DNA of 35,269 nucleotides from Candidatus Geothermincola primus (lineage in GTDB: Bacteria; Actinomycetota; Geothermincolia; Geothermincolales; Geothermincolaceae). Positions 1-8,179 of this stretch are shown here, piece by piece. The DNA lies in assembly GCA_015711725.1 (NCBI GenBank), contig JACVIX010000019.1, forward strand, positions 1 to 35,269. Direction: 5' to 3'. A program made the position numbers and the translations under genes. Under the pieces are notes generated by a model. That model was not told the origin of the DNA. It worked only from the letters and a program-made list of their open reading frames with translations, and did not search any database. Numbering within the stretch: the stretch's first letter is position 1; every line of letters starts with the position of its first letter.

Positions 1-137
1 CGCATCTTTTACGGGAAAACCGATTATTATTGGCAACATCTTGTAAAGATGTTTCGAAAGGCGAGAAGAAGAACAATCAGGGGAGAATTTTCTCAACACC
101 AATTAGCCACCCGCATCTTTTACGGGATAACCGATTA
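1..137. repeat. Pair of 26-nt direct repeats (1-26 and 112-137), CGCATCTTTTACGGGAAAACCGATTA / CGCATCTTTTACGGGATAACCGATTA, flanking a small hairpin at 35-53
   Basis: Direct reading: 25/26 identity, offset 111. AACATCTT-GTA-AAGATGTT hairpin between the copies. First copy touches the window edge. Confidence 0.8.
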
Positions 138-266
138 AATGAACGAAAAATGTAGGGGTGTCAATTCCGGAAAATTTTAAACGAATTATTCAAATAAACA
201 GAACGACGATTAAAGACATGATACGAATGGATAGGCTTACCGGCGGCTTGAATTTCTAATACTGCG

Positions 267-1082
267 TTAGTAAGCGACGCGCTCGAGCCATTCCATGATG
301 GCCCGATTGCTCTCCTCGGGCATGGTGTAGGTGCAACAGTGGCCCCCTCCTCTGATGAGCTTGAGCTCCGCCCCTGGAATTCCGCCCACCAATTGCAACG
401 TGGTTTCCGCGCTCACCAGACGGTCTTCCGTGCCCCGTATCACCAGGGTGGGAACCTCGATATTTTCCAGTAATTCCGTGTAAGCTGCTCTAGCCGCGGC
501 GATGATTCTGTCCAGGAAACAAGCGGGACCATGGGAAGCGCCGTGCTCTATTAAGTACCTGGCGAGCCCTTCACTCCCTGGCGCGGGATCCATAATGAAA
601 CCCCGGCTCTTCCCCGTCCTGATCATGATCCTCCGGCGAGCCTCCTCGCTTAAGCCTGGAAGTAAAGCGGAGAGATGGGCCAAAGTGGCCAAAGTGAAGC
701 GATTAAGCCCAAATCCTCCCCTTCGCGCGCGATCCATGGTATTGCACAGGATAAGGGCGTTTACCCGTTCTGGATGATATATAGCCAGCTCCAGCGCGAC
801 CATGCCCCCGAAGGATTCCCCCACCAGCGCAACTCTGGAAAGAGTTAAAATCTCCATGAGATTGATAACCGATTGCGCATAATCGGAGACGGTTCGTGAG
901 AGGCGCGGCGAAAAACGCGCTAGATCGCAGCATATCACGCGATATTTTTGGCTCAGCTCCATTAATTGGGGGCGCCAGAACTCCCTCGATCCTTCCATGC
1001 CGGGGATCATGATAAGCGGCTTGCCCACGCCCCTCTCAACATAATCCGGAACGATTCTTTCTCCAGGCGTCAATTCGCTCAT
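267..1082 (-). CDS. alpha/beta hydrolase
   Basis: 271 aa ORF; nucleophile elbow GESFGG, LVIRGTEDRLV, late GGGHC catalytic His context. Confidence 0.9.
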   Translation of the reverse strand: MSELTPGERIVPDYVERGVGKPLIMIPGMEGSREFWRPQLMELSQKYRVICCDLARFSPRLSRTVSDYAQSVINLMEILTLSRVALVGESFGGMVALELAIYHPERVNALILCNTMDRARRGGFGLNRFTLATLAHLSALLPGLSEEARRRIMIRTGKSRGFIMDPAPGSEGLARYLIEHGASHGPACFLDRIIAAARAAYTELLENIEVPTLVIRGTEDRLVSAETTLQLVGGIPGAELKLIRGGGHCCTYTMPEESNRAIMEWLERVAY

Positions 1083-1198
1083 CCCCTCGCGGATTCAGTC
1101 AAAAGCTGGAGTTATTATAATATAATCGCCGCTTGAAAGGTTTGGAAACGAAAGGTTTTGTAAACTCATCGACATTCGACGCGACTCGCTGCATAATA

Positions 1199-1211
1199 TT
1201 ACATAATGTAA
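1199..1211. promoter_or_regulatory. Palindrome TTACATAATGTAA (putative regulator site)
   Basis: Perfect TTACA-N3-TGTAA, 117 bp upstream of the 267..1082 hydrolase start; motif recurs in the window. Confidence 0.5.
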
Positions 1212-1234
1212 ATATAAAATGATTTATCTCAAGA

Positions 1235-1400
1235 GAGGCGGGACAATCCCTGAGAAAACGGTGGTATTTCACAAAGCGAGGCGGATCGATCCCTGAGAAA
1301 ACGGTGGCATTTCACAAAGCGAGGAGGATCGATCCACGAGAAACGTGTCATTTTCGAAGCGAGGTGGGACAATCCTCGAAAAACGGGTCATTTCCGAAGT
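1235..1400. repeat. Four tandem units of 43/43/40/40 bp resembling multiple terminal repeats of IS21-family elements (no transposase present)
   Basis: Units at 1235-1277, 1278-1320, 1321-1360, 1361-1400, consensus GAGGNGGGAcaATCCctGAgaAAACGGgtcATTTCacAAGC. Repeat structure is direct; IS21 attribution is inference. Confidence 0.75.
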
Positions 1401-1570
1401 GGAAACACGATGATTAAAAATAAAAATATTATTACGGATCTTCGGTGACGCTATTCCTTGAAACGATTTACGAACGAAGCTCCCACTCGCCATTGGGGAA
1501 CCGCGAAAGGCGTATAATGAACATAGGGGCGCTGAGGGAAAGTGAGAGCCTACTCGCTCAACAAATTACC

Positions 1571-1610
1571 CCTCGCCCTACTTGCCCAGGATATCCCATA
1601 TCACCCCAGC
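1571..1610 (-). pseudogene. Residual copy of the 3' end of the adjacent alpha/beta hydrolase gene
   Basis: 36/40 identical to 1647-1686, which holds the C-terminus and stop of the 1654 hydrolase. Minus-strand reading gives AGVIWDILGK-stop versus AGVILAMLGK-stop. Confidence 0.65.
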
Positions 1611-1653
1611 TTGCCCTATCATCCGACTGTGAATAATATGATATATCCTCGCC

Positions 1654-2454
1654 CTACTTGCCCAGCATAGCCAATATAACCCCAGCGGTGTAGACGGGCT
1701 CTTGAGCGGGGAAATCATGTCCCAATCCGTTCAGATAGGTTACCCTTGCCCCGGGAATGCGCTCGACTAGGATCTCCGCGTTCTCTCTGGGCACCACCGC
1801 GTCCTCCTTTCCGTGCAGGATCCAAGTGGGGGCTTTAATCTTTTGCAGGCGTCCCCATATGGAAAAGTTTGCCACCGCCGCCGCCTGCATCTTCATAATC
1901 TCCGGTGGGGTGGGAAGAGAAGCGGCTCTGGCTAAATAAGCCTCCACCGCGCCAGGATTTCCGCTCACGAATTCAGGGGTAAACGCCAGACTCAGCCATT
2001 CCTCGTTTATCTCTCCGGTTCCCGTCGCTCCCGCCCTGGATAGCAGAGCCGCTATCACCTTTTCAGAGGGAGGCACCATCTCCTCTCCCCCGCAATGGGT
2101 AGCCCCTAGGATGAGACCCTTCACTCGCTGCGGGTATGAGAGGGCCATCTCCATAGCCACCATCCCCCCCATGGATAGGCCAAATATAATTGCCTCCTCG
2201 ATTCCTATAGCTTCCAGAAGTTTCGCCGCGTCGTCAGCCAGCACGGGGATTGAATACTCGCCTCCTCTGTGCTCGCTCTTTCCAGTCCCCCTGTGGTCGT
2301 AGAGGATTAAAGAGAAATGGGGCTTCAGGGCATCGATGAAGGCGGGGTGCCACCATCCCAGATGGGAACCGTAACCTCTAATTAGCAGAATGGGATCCCC
2401 CGCTCCCTCCACTTGATAATGAATCACGGCGTCCGGTAACTCCATCAAGGACAT
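1654..2454 (-). CDS. alpha/beta hydrolase
   Basis: GLSMGG elbow, LHGKEDAVVP, GLGHDFP. ATG at 2454 preceded by ggagg; the ORF track starts at an upstream TTG. Confidence 0.9.
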   Translation of the reverse strand: MSLMELPDAVIHYQVEGAGDPILLIRGYGSHLGWWHPAFIDALKPHFSLILYDHRGTGKSEHRGGEYSIPVLADDAAKLLEAIGIEEAIIFGLSMGGMVAMEMALSYPQRVKGLILGATHCGGEEMVPPSEKVIAALLSRAGATGTGEINEEWLSLAFTPEFVSGNPGAVEAYLARAASLPTPPEIMKMQAAAVANFSIWGRLQKIKAPTWILHGKEDAVVPRENAEILVERIPGARVTYLNGLGHDFPAQEPVYTAGVILAMLGK

Positions 2455-2537
2455 CAAAGCAACCTCCAGCTTATTTATTCTTCGTTTTTCTTAACTTTCA
2501 CTTAGGGAATATCGACATCCTTGGCCATGGAATTTAG

Positions 2538-2550
2538 TTACAGAATGTAA
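2538..2550. promoter_or_regulatory. Palindrome TTACAGAATGTAA
   Basis: Perfect TTACA-N3-TGTAA about 84 bp upstream of the 1654..2454 hydrolase start. Confidence 0.5.
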
Positions 2551-2810
2551 AATCTTTAATCCCGGTTATGGTTTATCCACTTTTAAAAGTCTCAAAGCGC
2601 CATTCCCATGACGGTTAAATAGAAAGATATAAATCATGACGTGCTTTTTATAAGGATGAAACTTTGTCTAGATGGTCGGACTTCGTCATTGAGCAGGGAA
2701 AAACGCCACAAACGAACGTCTTCGCTTAATGACATCGAAAATTAGCTCATGGAATAGAAAGACATCCATACCTTTTATGCCTAGATAGCGCTTTTAGGAC
2801 CACAGTTTTC

Positions 2811-2839
2811 TTGACAGCGATACAAAATGCTAATATAGT
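2811..2839 (+). promoter_or_regulatory. Sigma70-type promoter TTGACA-N17-TATAGT
   Basis: -35 at 2811-2816, 17-nt spacer, -10 at 2834-2839, just upstream of the TrmB-like gene. Confidence 0.75.
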
Positions 2840-2859
2840 AACTACTAAAGGAGTTACTA
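2836..2859. promoter_or_regulatory. Inverted repeat TAGTAACT-ACTAAAGG-AGTTACTA overlapping the -10, Shine-Dalgarno and start codon boundary
   Basis: Perfect 8-bp arms (2836-2843, 2852-2859), loop contains AAAGG, ATG at 2860. Confidence 0.7.
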
Positions 2860-3714
2860 ATGTCGGGAATGGGAGAGGTAGCGGAAAAAGATACCATAGA
2901 AGCTCTGATGGCCACTGGCTTCAGCGATTACGAGTCCAGGGCTTACTGCGCTCTTCTGGCTCAGTCGCCCGCCAATGGATATCAGGTATCTCAACGCAGT
3001 GGCATTCCTCGCGCCAAGGTGTACGAGATTTTAGAAAGATTAGCTATGCGCGGCGCGGCGGTTAGGGTGGAGTCGCTGGACCCCAGTGCTCGGCTCTACG
3101 CCGCCACTGACCCTAGGGAACTTTTGGAGAGCATGGAAAAGCGAGCGGTCTCCGCGTGCGAGCGGGCGCGCAAAATGTTGGAAAGATACCAGGGAGACCC
3201 CCGCGTGGTGGAGGTGCTTTGGAGGGTAACCTCCCAGCGGGATCTCATAGCGAGAGGCAGGGAACTCGCGCGAGAAGCGAGGAAAACCCTCCACGTGGCC
3301 TTATGGGCCGAGGAATTCGAGGCGCTTCTGCCTTCCCTGCTGGAGGCGGCGGAGCGCGGGGTAAGTATAGCCTTGATTCTTTACGATCCTCACCGGGGTA
3401 TCGATCAGCTGCATGCTCTGGGAGCGGGAGCGATCCTGCACAGCCGCACCAAACTTCAAGCGGTGCCCACGTTGGGAAGGCAATTCGCGATGGTGGCGGA
3501 TCAAGAGCGTTGCATCACCGGGACTATATTTCCCCAGGGAAAAGTGGAGGGGGTCTTCACCCTTAACCGGGGTCTGGTGGTCAACGCGATAGACCTGGTC
3601 AACCACGAAATATATCTGGAGCGCATACTCTCGGAGCTGGGAGACGCTGTCAGAAAAGTCTTCGGAAGAAACCTGGGCAGATTGGACGCCTTCTCCTCCC
3701 CGCCAAAGAAGTAG
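2860..3714 (+). CDS. TrmB-family transcriptional regulator
   Basis: N-terminal wHTH (ALMATGFSDYESRAYCALLAQSPANGYQVSQRSGIPRAKVYEILERL) typical of TrmB, followed by a C-terminal effector-type domain. Confidence 0.85.
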   Translation: MSGMGEVAEKDTIEALMATGFSDYESRAYCALLAQSPANGYQVSQRSGIPRAKVYEILERLAMRGAAVRVESLDPSARLYAATDPRELLESMEKRAVSACERARKMLERYQGDPRVVEVLWRVTSQRDLIARGRELAREARKTLHVALWAEEFEALLPSLLEAAERGVSIALILYDPHRGIDQLHALGAGAILHSRTKLQAVPTLGRQFAMVADQERCITGTIFPQGKVEGVFTLNRGLVVNAIDLVNHEIYLERILSELGDAVRKVFGRNLGRLDAFSSPPKK

Positions 3715-3797
3715 CTCGTAAGCTTAACTCAATCTATTTTCGACAGTCCGCTATATGGGAATAAGGAGACAATTTCTCACGAAAAAAGGACATCACG

Positions 3798-4742
3798 ATG
3801 ACCAACGAGAAGGCGAAAAAGACTTCACACGATTTCGCCAGCCAGGGAGCAACAAAGCCCCCTCGCGATTTACTCATGCTGACAACGGCCAATTTGCTCT
3901 GGGGAAGCACCGACGTGGTGGCCAAGTTCGCGGTGCGCAACATGACGCCCGCCACAGCAACTTGGCTGAGGCTCTCCTTTGCCCTCCTGGTCTTCGCTCC
4001 CTTTTTGTTCAAAGCAAAAAGAGAGATACCTCGCTCGTTTCCCTCCCTGATGCCCTTCGTGGCTCTGGGCTTAAGCGGCTTTTTCCTCAACCACCTGCTC
4101 AATTACCATGGCATCAGATTCGCTCCCGCCTCTCACGCCTCGGCGCTGCGGGTGTTGGAGACCATGGTGATCATGTTACTCTCCGCCGGTCTGCTTCGCG
4201 AACCAGTGGGAAAGTGGTCCAAGGCGAGCCTGGTGGCGGGGATGTTGGGGGTGACCATGGTTCTCAACATCGATTTCAACCAGATCTTTCGAGCGCCTTC
4301 AGGATTTCTCCTGGGGGATCTCTTTATCCTGGGAGTGGTGATCCTGGAGGGCGCCTACGCCGTTACGGGAAAATGGGCACTGAAACGCGCTAGCCCGCTG
4401 ATGACAACCGCGCTGGCTTGTCTCTCCGGATGGTGTATGTTGAGCGTGGTTTGTGGATACAGCATAGTGATAGATTTGGCTCAGAATCCTCCTTCCCCGG
4501 GGGCAATACTGGCCTGTATCTATCTGGGATTCTTCTGCAGCGGTTTGGGTTTCTACCTATATCACTTGGTGCTCTCCCGACAGCCTTCCCACCGGGTGGG
4601 GGTCTCTCTTGTGATCCAACCCCTGGTGGGCGTCCCTCTTGCTGCCCTGCTGTTCCGGGAAGGTATGACCCCGGGATTTGTCGCAGGTATGTTTCTCATC
4701 AGCATGAGCGTTTATTTCGTTCTATGGAGGGAAAAAGAATAG
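3798..4742 (+). CDS. DMT-superfamily (EamA) transporter
   Basis: 314 aa, about 10 hydrophobic helices in two EamA-like halves (LLWGSTDVVAKFAVRNM; GLGFYLYHLVLSRQPSHRVGVSLVIQPLVGVPLAALLFRE). Confidence 0.88.
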   Translation: MTNEKAKKTSHDFASQGATKPPRDLLMLTTANLLWGSTDVVAKFAVRNMTPATATWLRLSFALLVFAPFLFKAKREIPRSFPSLMPFVALGLSGFFLNHLLNYHGIRFAPASHASALRVLETMVIMLLSAGLLREPVGKWSKASLVAGMLGVTMVLNIDFNQIFRAPSGFLLGDLFILGVVILEGAYAVTGKWALKRASPLMTTALACLSGWCMLSVVCGYSIVIDLAQNPPSPGAILACIYLGFFCSGLGFYLYHLVLSRQPSHRVGVSLVIQPLVGVPLAALLFREGMTPGFVAGMFLISMSVYFVLWREKE

Positions 4743-4761
4743 ACAACTCTGGGTTTTTGTC

Positions 4762-5060
4762 CCCGCTTTTAATTGGAGGAAAATTGGAAAAAACCGGCAG
4801 TTCACAAAGGGATGGAAACGGAATAAATTTTACATCTTCAATCCGTAAACGAGGGAAGGTTCGCCTAATTCATAGGAGGTAAATGTTGTAAAGCAAATAT
4901 TGGATTGCTCTGGATTTCCCAACCGCGCCTTTTAATCGGCGGAAAGTAAAGAAAGGGAATGTGAAGCCCTCATCAAGGAAGGAAGCGAAAAAAGATTTTG
5001 CATATTAAAAAGGGTCGAAGAAGATCTCGCCTAATTCATAGGAGGTACATAATGGAAAGC
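4762..5060 (+). repeat. Diverged tandem duplication of the leader/RBS upstream of the enolase-superfamily gene
   Basis: 21 nt TCGCCTAATTCATAGGAGGTA identical at 4861-4881 and 5027-5047; GC(C)TTTTAATyGG(a/c)GGAAA at about 4765 and about 4928 at a similar offset. Confidence 0.7.
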
Positions 5061-6260
5061 AATGATGAGGAGATAAGGTCTTTTCAAAATGGTCCTCGAA
5101 TCGTGCGAGTGGAGCTCACCCCGGTATACGTGCCTTTCCGGGAGACGGTGAGGGAGATTATGCGATCCGGCGCCGGCGGATTGGGAATGGCCATCCCGGC
5201 GGAGGAGGAGTGGTTGGGAGGCGATTTCGTCATCTGCCGGCTCACCGCCGATGACGGAAATACCGGCTTGGGAGAAGCGCTAGTCTGGTTACCGGAGACC
5301 GGAACCAACACTGACCAGGTAATCGGCATCATCAACCAGGCTCTCTCCCGCTACGCGCTTGGCGAAAGCCCCTTTGACGTGGAACGCATCCGCCATCGCA
5401 TGAACTGCAATGTCTCCCGCAACGAGGTAGCCAAAGGGCTGCTGGATATGGCCTGTTACGACCTGGCGGGACGTATATGCGGTCGGCGCGCTTGCGACTT
5501 GATGGGCGGATGCGTGGTAGGGGAGATACCTCTCGCTGCCCTCATCCCCCTGGTAGATGTGGAATCCATGGTTTTTCTGGCAAAAAGTTTCCAGCAGGGC
5601 GGAATCGGAACCATCCGGTGCAAGCTGGGGAGAGGCATAACCGAGGACGAGGAGATTATCCGGCGCATCAGAGAGGAAGTGGGAGAAGAGATGCGCTTGC
5701 GTGTGGATTACAATCAGGCTTACACCCCCGACAGAGCGGTGCGAGCCATCCACGCTATCGAGCCCTATGTCATCGACTTCGCCGAAACCCCGGTTCGAGC
5801 CACCGACTACCTGGGAATGGCAAGGGTGCAGAGCCAGGTAAACACTCCCCTCATGGCTCATGAGGGGTGCTTTTCCCTGCAGGATATCATCACCTTGAGC
5901 GAGTTGGGAGCCATAGGTGTGGTGGGCATAAACTCAGAGCGTCCCGGCGGGGTAACTGACGCGCTGCGTGCTATCAGCTACGCGGAAATGCGGGGGATGA
6001 GCGTATGCCTGCATAACCAGACCTTAGGCATCGCCTCAGCAATGCAGATGCACATCGCCGCCGCTCGTTTCCACTCCCTGGGACACGCCGTGGAGCTGTT
6101 CGGACACGTGATGTTCGAGGACGATCTCATCGTCGATGCCATAGATTATGAAGGCGGCTTCGCTTCACTGCCCACCGGGCCCGGCTGGGGAGTGGAGTTG
6201 GACCAGGATGCTCTCGACCATTACGCCACCGCGCCCACCTTAATTTTGGAGGAGAGATAG
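5052..6260 (+). CDS. Mandelate racemase / muconate lactonizing enzyme family (enolase superfamily) protein
   Basis: Enolase-superfamily barrel signatures (LRVDYNQAY, DFAETP, MAHEG, CLHNQTLG). ATG at 5052 with aggaggt at 5040-5046; the ORF track starts at an upstream TTG. Confidence 0.85.
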   Translation: MESNDEEIRSFQNGPRIVRVELTPVYVPFRETVREIMRSGAGGLGMAIPAEEEWLGGDFVICRLTADDGNTGLGEALVWLPETGTNTDQVIGIINQALSRYALGESPFDVERIRHRMNCNVSRNEVAKGLLDMACYDLAGRICGRRACDLMGGCVVGEIPLAALIPLVDVESMVFLAKSFQQGGIGTIRCKLGRGITEDEEIIRRIREEVGEEMRLRVDYNQAYTPDRAVRAIHAIEPYVIDFAETPVRATDYLGMARVQSQVNTPLMAHEGCFSLQDIITLSELGAIGVVGINSERPGGVTDALRAISYAEMRGMSVCLHNQTLGIASAMQMHIAAARFHSLGHAVELFGHVMFEDDLIVDAIDYEGGFASLPTGPGWGVELDQDALDHYATAPTLILEER

Positions 6261-6262
6261 AC

Positions 6263-7888
6263 ATGCCTGAAAATGAAGGAAGGAAGGGGGAAAGCCAGCT
6301 CTACCTGGGAGGGGATATCCACACCATGGACCCGGCGCGTCCCTTCGTCGAGGCGGTGGCGGTAAGGGATGGCTGGATCGTTGCGGTAGGTTCCAAATCA
6401 GAATGCGAGGCGGCTTTAGACCAGGATTATCATACCGTGGACCTTAAAGGCGGAGCCCTGTTCCCTGGTTTCATAGACACTCACCTTCACCCAGTAATCA
6501 TGGTGTACTATGACATGAATTTAAATTTACGCAATGTAACTTCTATATCCGACCTTCAAAGAAGCGTGAGCAGAGCCGCGGAGGAAGCGCCCGCGGATGG
6601 CTGGGTGGTGGGTTTGAACCTGGATGAACAGAATCTGGAGGAAAAGAGACTGCCTACCCGGCATGAACTGGACGCCGCTTCCTCCCGGAAGCCGGTAGTT
6701 CTAATCAAGCACGACGGGCATACTGTGATAGGCAATACCCTAGCCATCAAGGCCGCGGGGGTTACCGCCTCCACCCCTGACCCAGTTGGTGGGGTTATCG
6801 ATCGGGAGGAGGATGGCGCGCCGCTGGGCATCTTTCGCGAAAACGCCTCGGCGTTGCTGAAGGATGTAATCCCCTTACCGGACGCGCACTCCTTCGTCCA
6901 AGGCGCCAAGAAGTCATTCCAACGACTGTTGGCTAAAGGAATCGTCTCCGCGGGGATAATTTTACAAACGGGAGAAGAGGGTCCGGCGGGCGCGCAGGGA
7001 GCTTTCGAGCTTCCCATCATGCAGATGCTTTTGGAACAAGCGCCTATCAGCCTTTATAGCCTGCTGATATCCGCAGATGCGGAAACTATCCACGCCGCCC
7101 GCGACACCCCTCTTCACCAGCCGGAAGATCCTGGTGGTCATCGCGTCGGAGGGATGAAGTTGTTCGCCGACGGCACCTTCGGCTCCTGCACCGCCTACAT
7201 GCGGGAACCTTACAGCGACCATCCCGAAAGTCGGGGTTTGCTCACCACCAGCCCGGAAGAGCTTTATAAACGCATGGTCTCCGCTCATCAGGCGGGTCTG
7301 CAGATCGCCATCCACGCCATCGGCGACGCGGGAAATCGTCTCTGTGTCGACCTTTATGAGCGCCTCCTCCAGGAATACCCTCGAGATGACCATCGCCATC
7401 GCATCGAGCATGCTTCCCAGCTGGACGCCGCCATGATCGTGGACATGTCCCGGTTGGGACTGGTGGCTAACACCACTCCCCTCTACATACATTCCGAAAA
7501 GGAATGGTTGGAGAGGCGGTTGGGTTCCCAACGTGTGAGCTGGACTTATCCTTTCCGCTCTCTCCTTTATGGAGGAGTGGTCACGGCGGGTTCATCTGAT
7601 GCTCCTATCGAATCCGTCGACGTGCTGCGAGCGATTCAGTGTTGCGTCACCCGGGAGGGATTCCAGACCCATCAGGGAATAAGCGCCGCCGAGGCGGTGC
7701 GCATGTACACCCTGAACGCCGCCTACGCTCAGTTCTGCGACCATGTGCGGGGAAGCATCAGCGTGGGGAAGCGCGCCGATCTGGTGATTCTCTCCGCCAG
7801 CCCGCTATCCGTGCCCCCAGAGGAGATCGGCGATATCCAGGTTAAACGTACCATTATCGGCGGCAAGCCTCTCCACGACGCTGGCTGA
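6263..7888 (+). CDS. Amidohydrolase family protein (YtcJ-like)
   Basis: PGFIDTHLHP (HxH), KLFADGTFGSCTA, AIHAIGDAGN, HRIEHASQLD, AGSSDAPIES, ISVGKRADLVIL. Starts 2 nt after the upstream stop. Confidence 0.92.
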   Translation: MPENEGRKGESQLYLGGDIHTMDPARPFVEAVAVRDGWIVAVGSKSECEAALDQDYHTVDLKGGALFPGFIDTHLHPVIMVYYDMNLNLRNVTSISDLQRSVSRAAEEAPADGWVVGLNLDEQNLEEKRLPTRHELDAASSRKPVVLIKHDGHTVIGNTLAIKAAGVTASTPDPVGGVIDREEDGAPLGIFRENASALLKDVIPLPDAHSFVQGAKKSFQRLLAKGIVSAGIILQTGEEGPAGAQGAFELPIMQMLLEQAPISLYSLLISADAETIHAARDTPLHQPEDPGGHRVGGMKLFADGTFGSCTAYMREPYSDHPESRGLLTTSPEELYKRMVSAHQAGLQIAIHAIGDAGNRLCVDLYERLLQEYPRDDHRHRIEHASQLDAAMIVDMSRLGLVANTTPLYIHSEKEWLERRLGSQRVSWTYPFRSLLYGGVVTAGSSDAPIESVDVLRAIQCCVTREGFQTHQGISAAEAVRMYTLNAAYAQFCDHVRGSISVGKRADLVILSASPLSVPPEEIGDIQVKRTIIGGKPLHDAG

Positions 7889-7960
7889 AGAGGCAAAAGC
7901 GTGAAATAAGGATGTAACCACAGAAACAACCTTATGGCGCGAGAACCGCGATAAGTTAAT

Positions 7961-7973
7961 TTACATTTTGTAA
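7961..7973. promoter_or_regulatory. Palindrome TTACATTTTGTAA
   Basis: Perfect TTACA-N3-TGTAA in an intergenic region between convergent genes. Confidence 0.4.
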
Positions 7974-8179
7974 TATATTTCTATCAAAGCGCGCATAGAT
8001 TGGGAACAAAAAAGCGCGCGCAAAGGCTACGCATTTAAGGCGCCTCGGAAATTTCAGGGGGCTTCCAAGCCCACGATCACATCAAACCTTAAAAGATATT
8101 AGCCCGCTAATATGCCGATCACGAGAACGAACAAATCATCTCCTCAATATTGATTTATCGAATATCCCCCCATCAGGTT

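Noticed and set aside
502-777. Plus-strand ORF of 91 aa
   Set aside because: Antisense to the well-supported alpha/beta hydrolase; no RBS or family motif.
1235-1400. Possible CRISPR array (four similar units)
   Set aside because: Units are contiguous with no unique spacers; better explained as IS-end-like tandem repeats.
3156-3566. 136-aa ORF inside the TrmB gene
   Set aside because: Out-of-frame shadow ORF within a clear CDS, low-complexity Gly/Arg/Ser composition.
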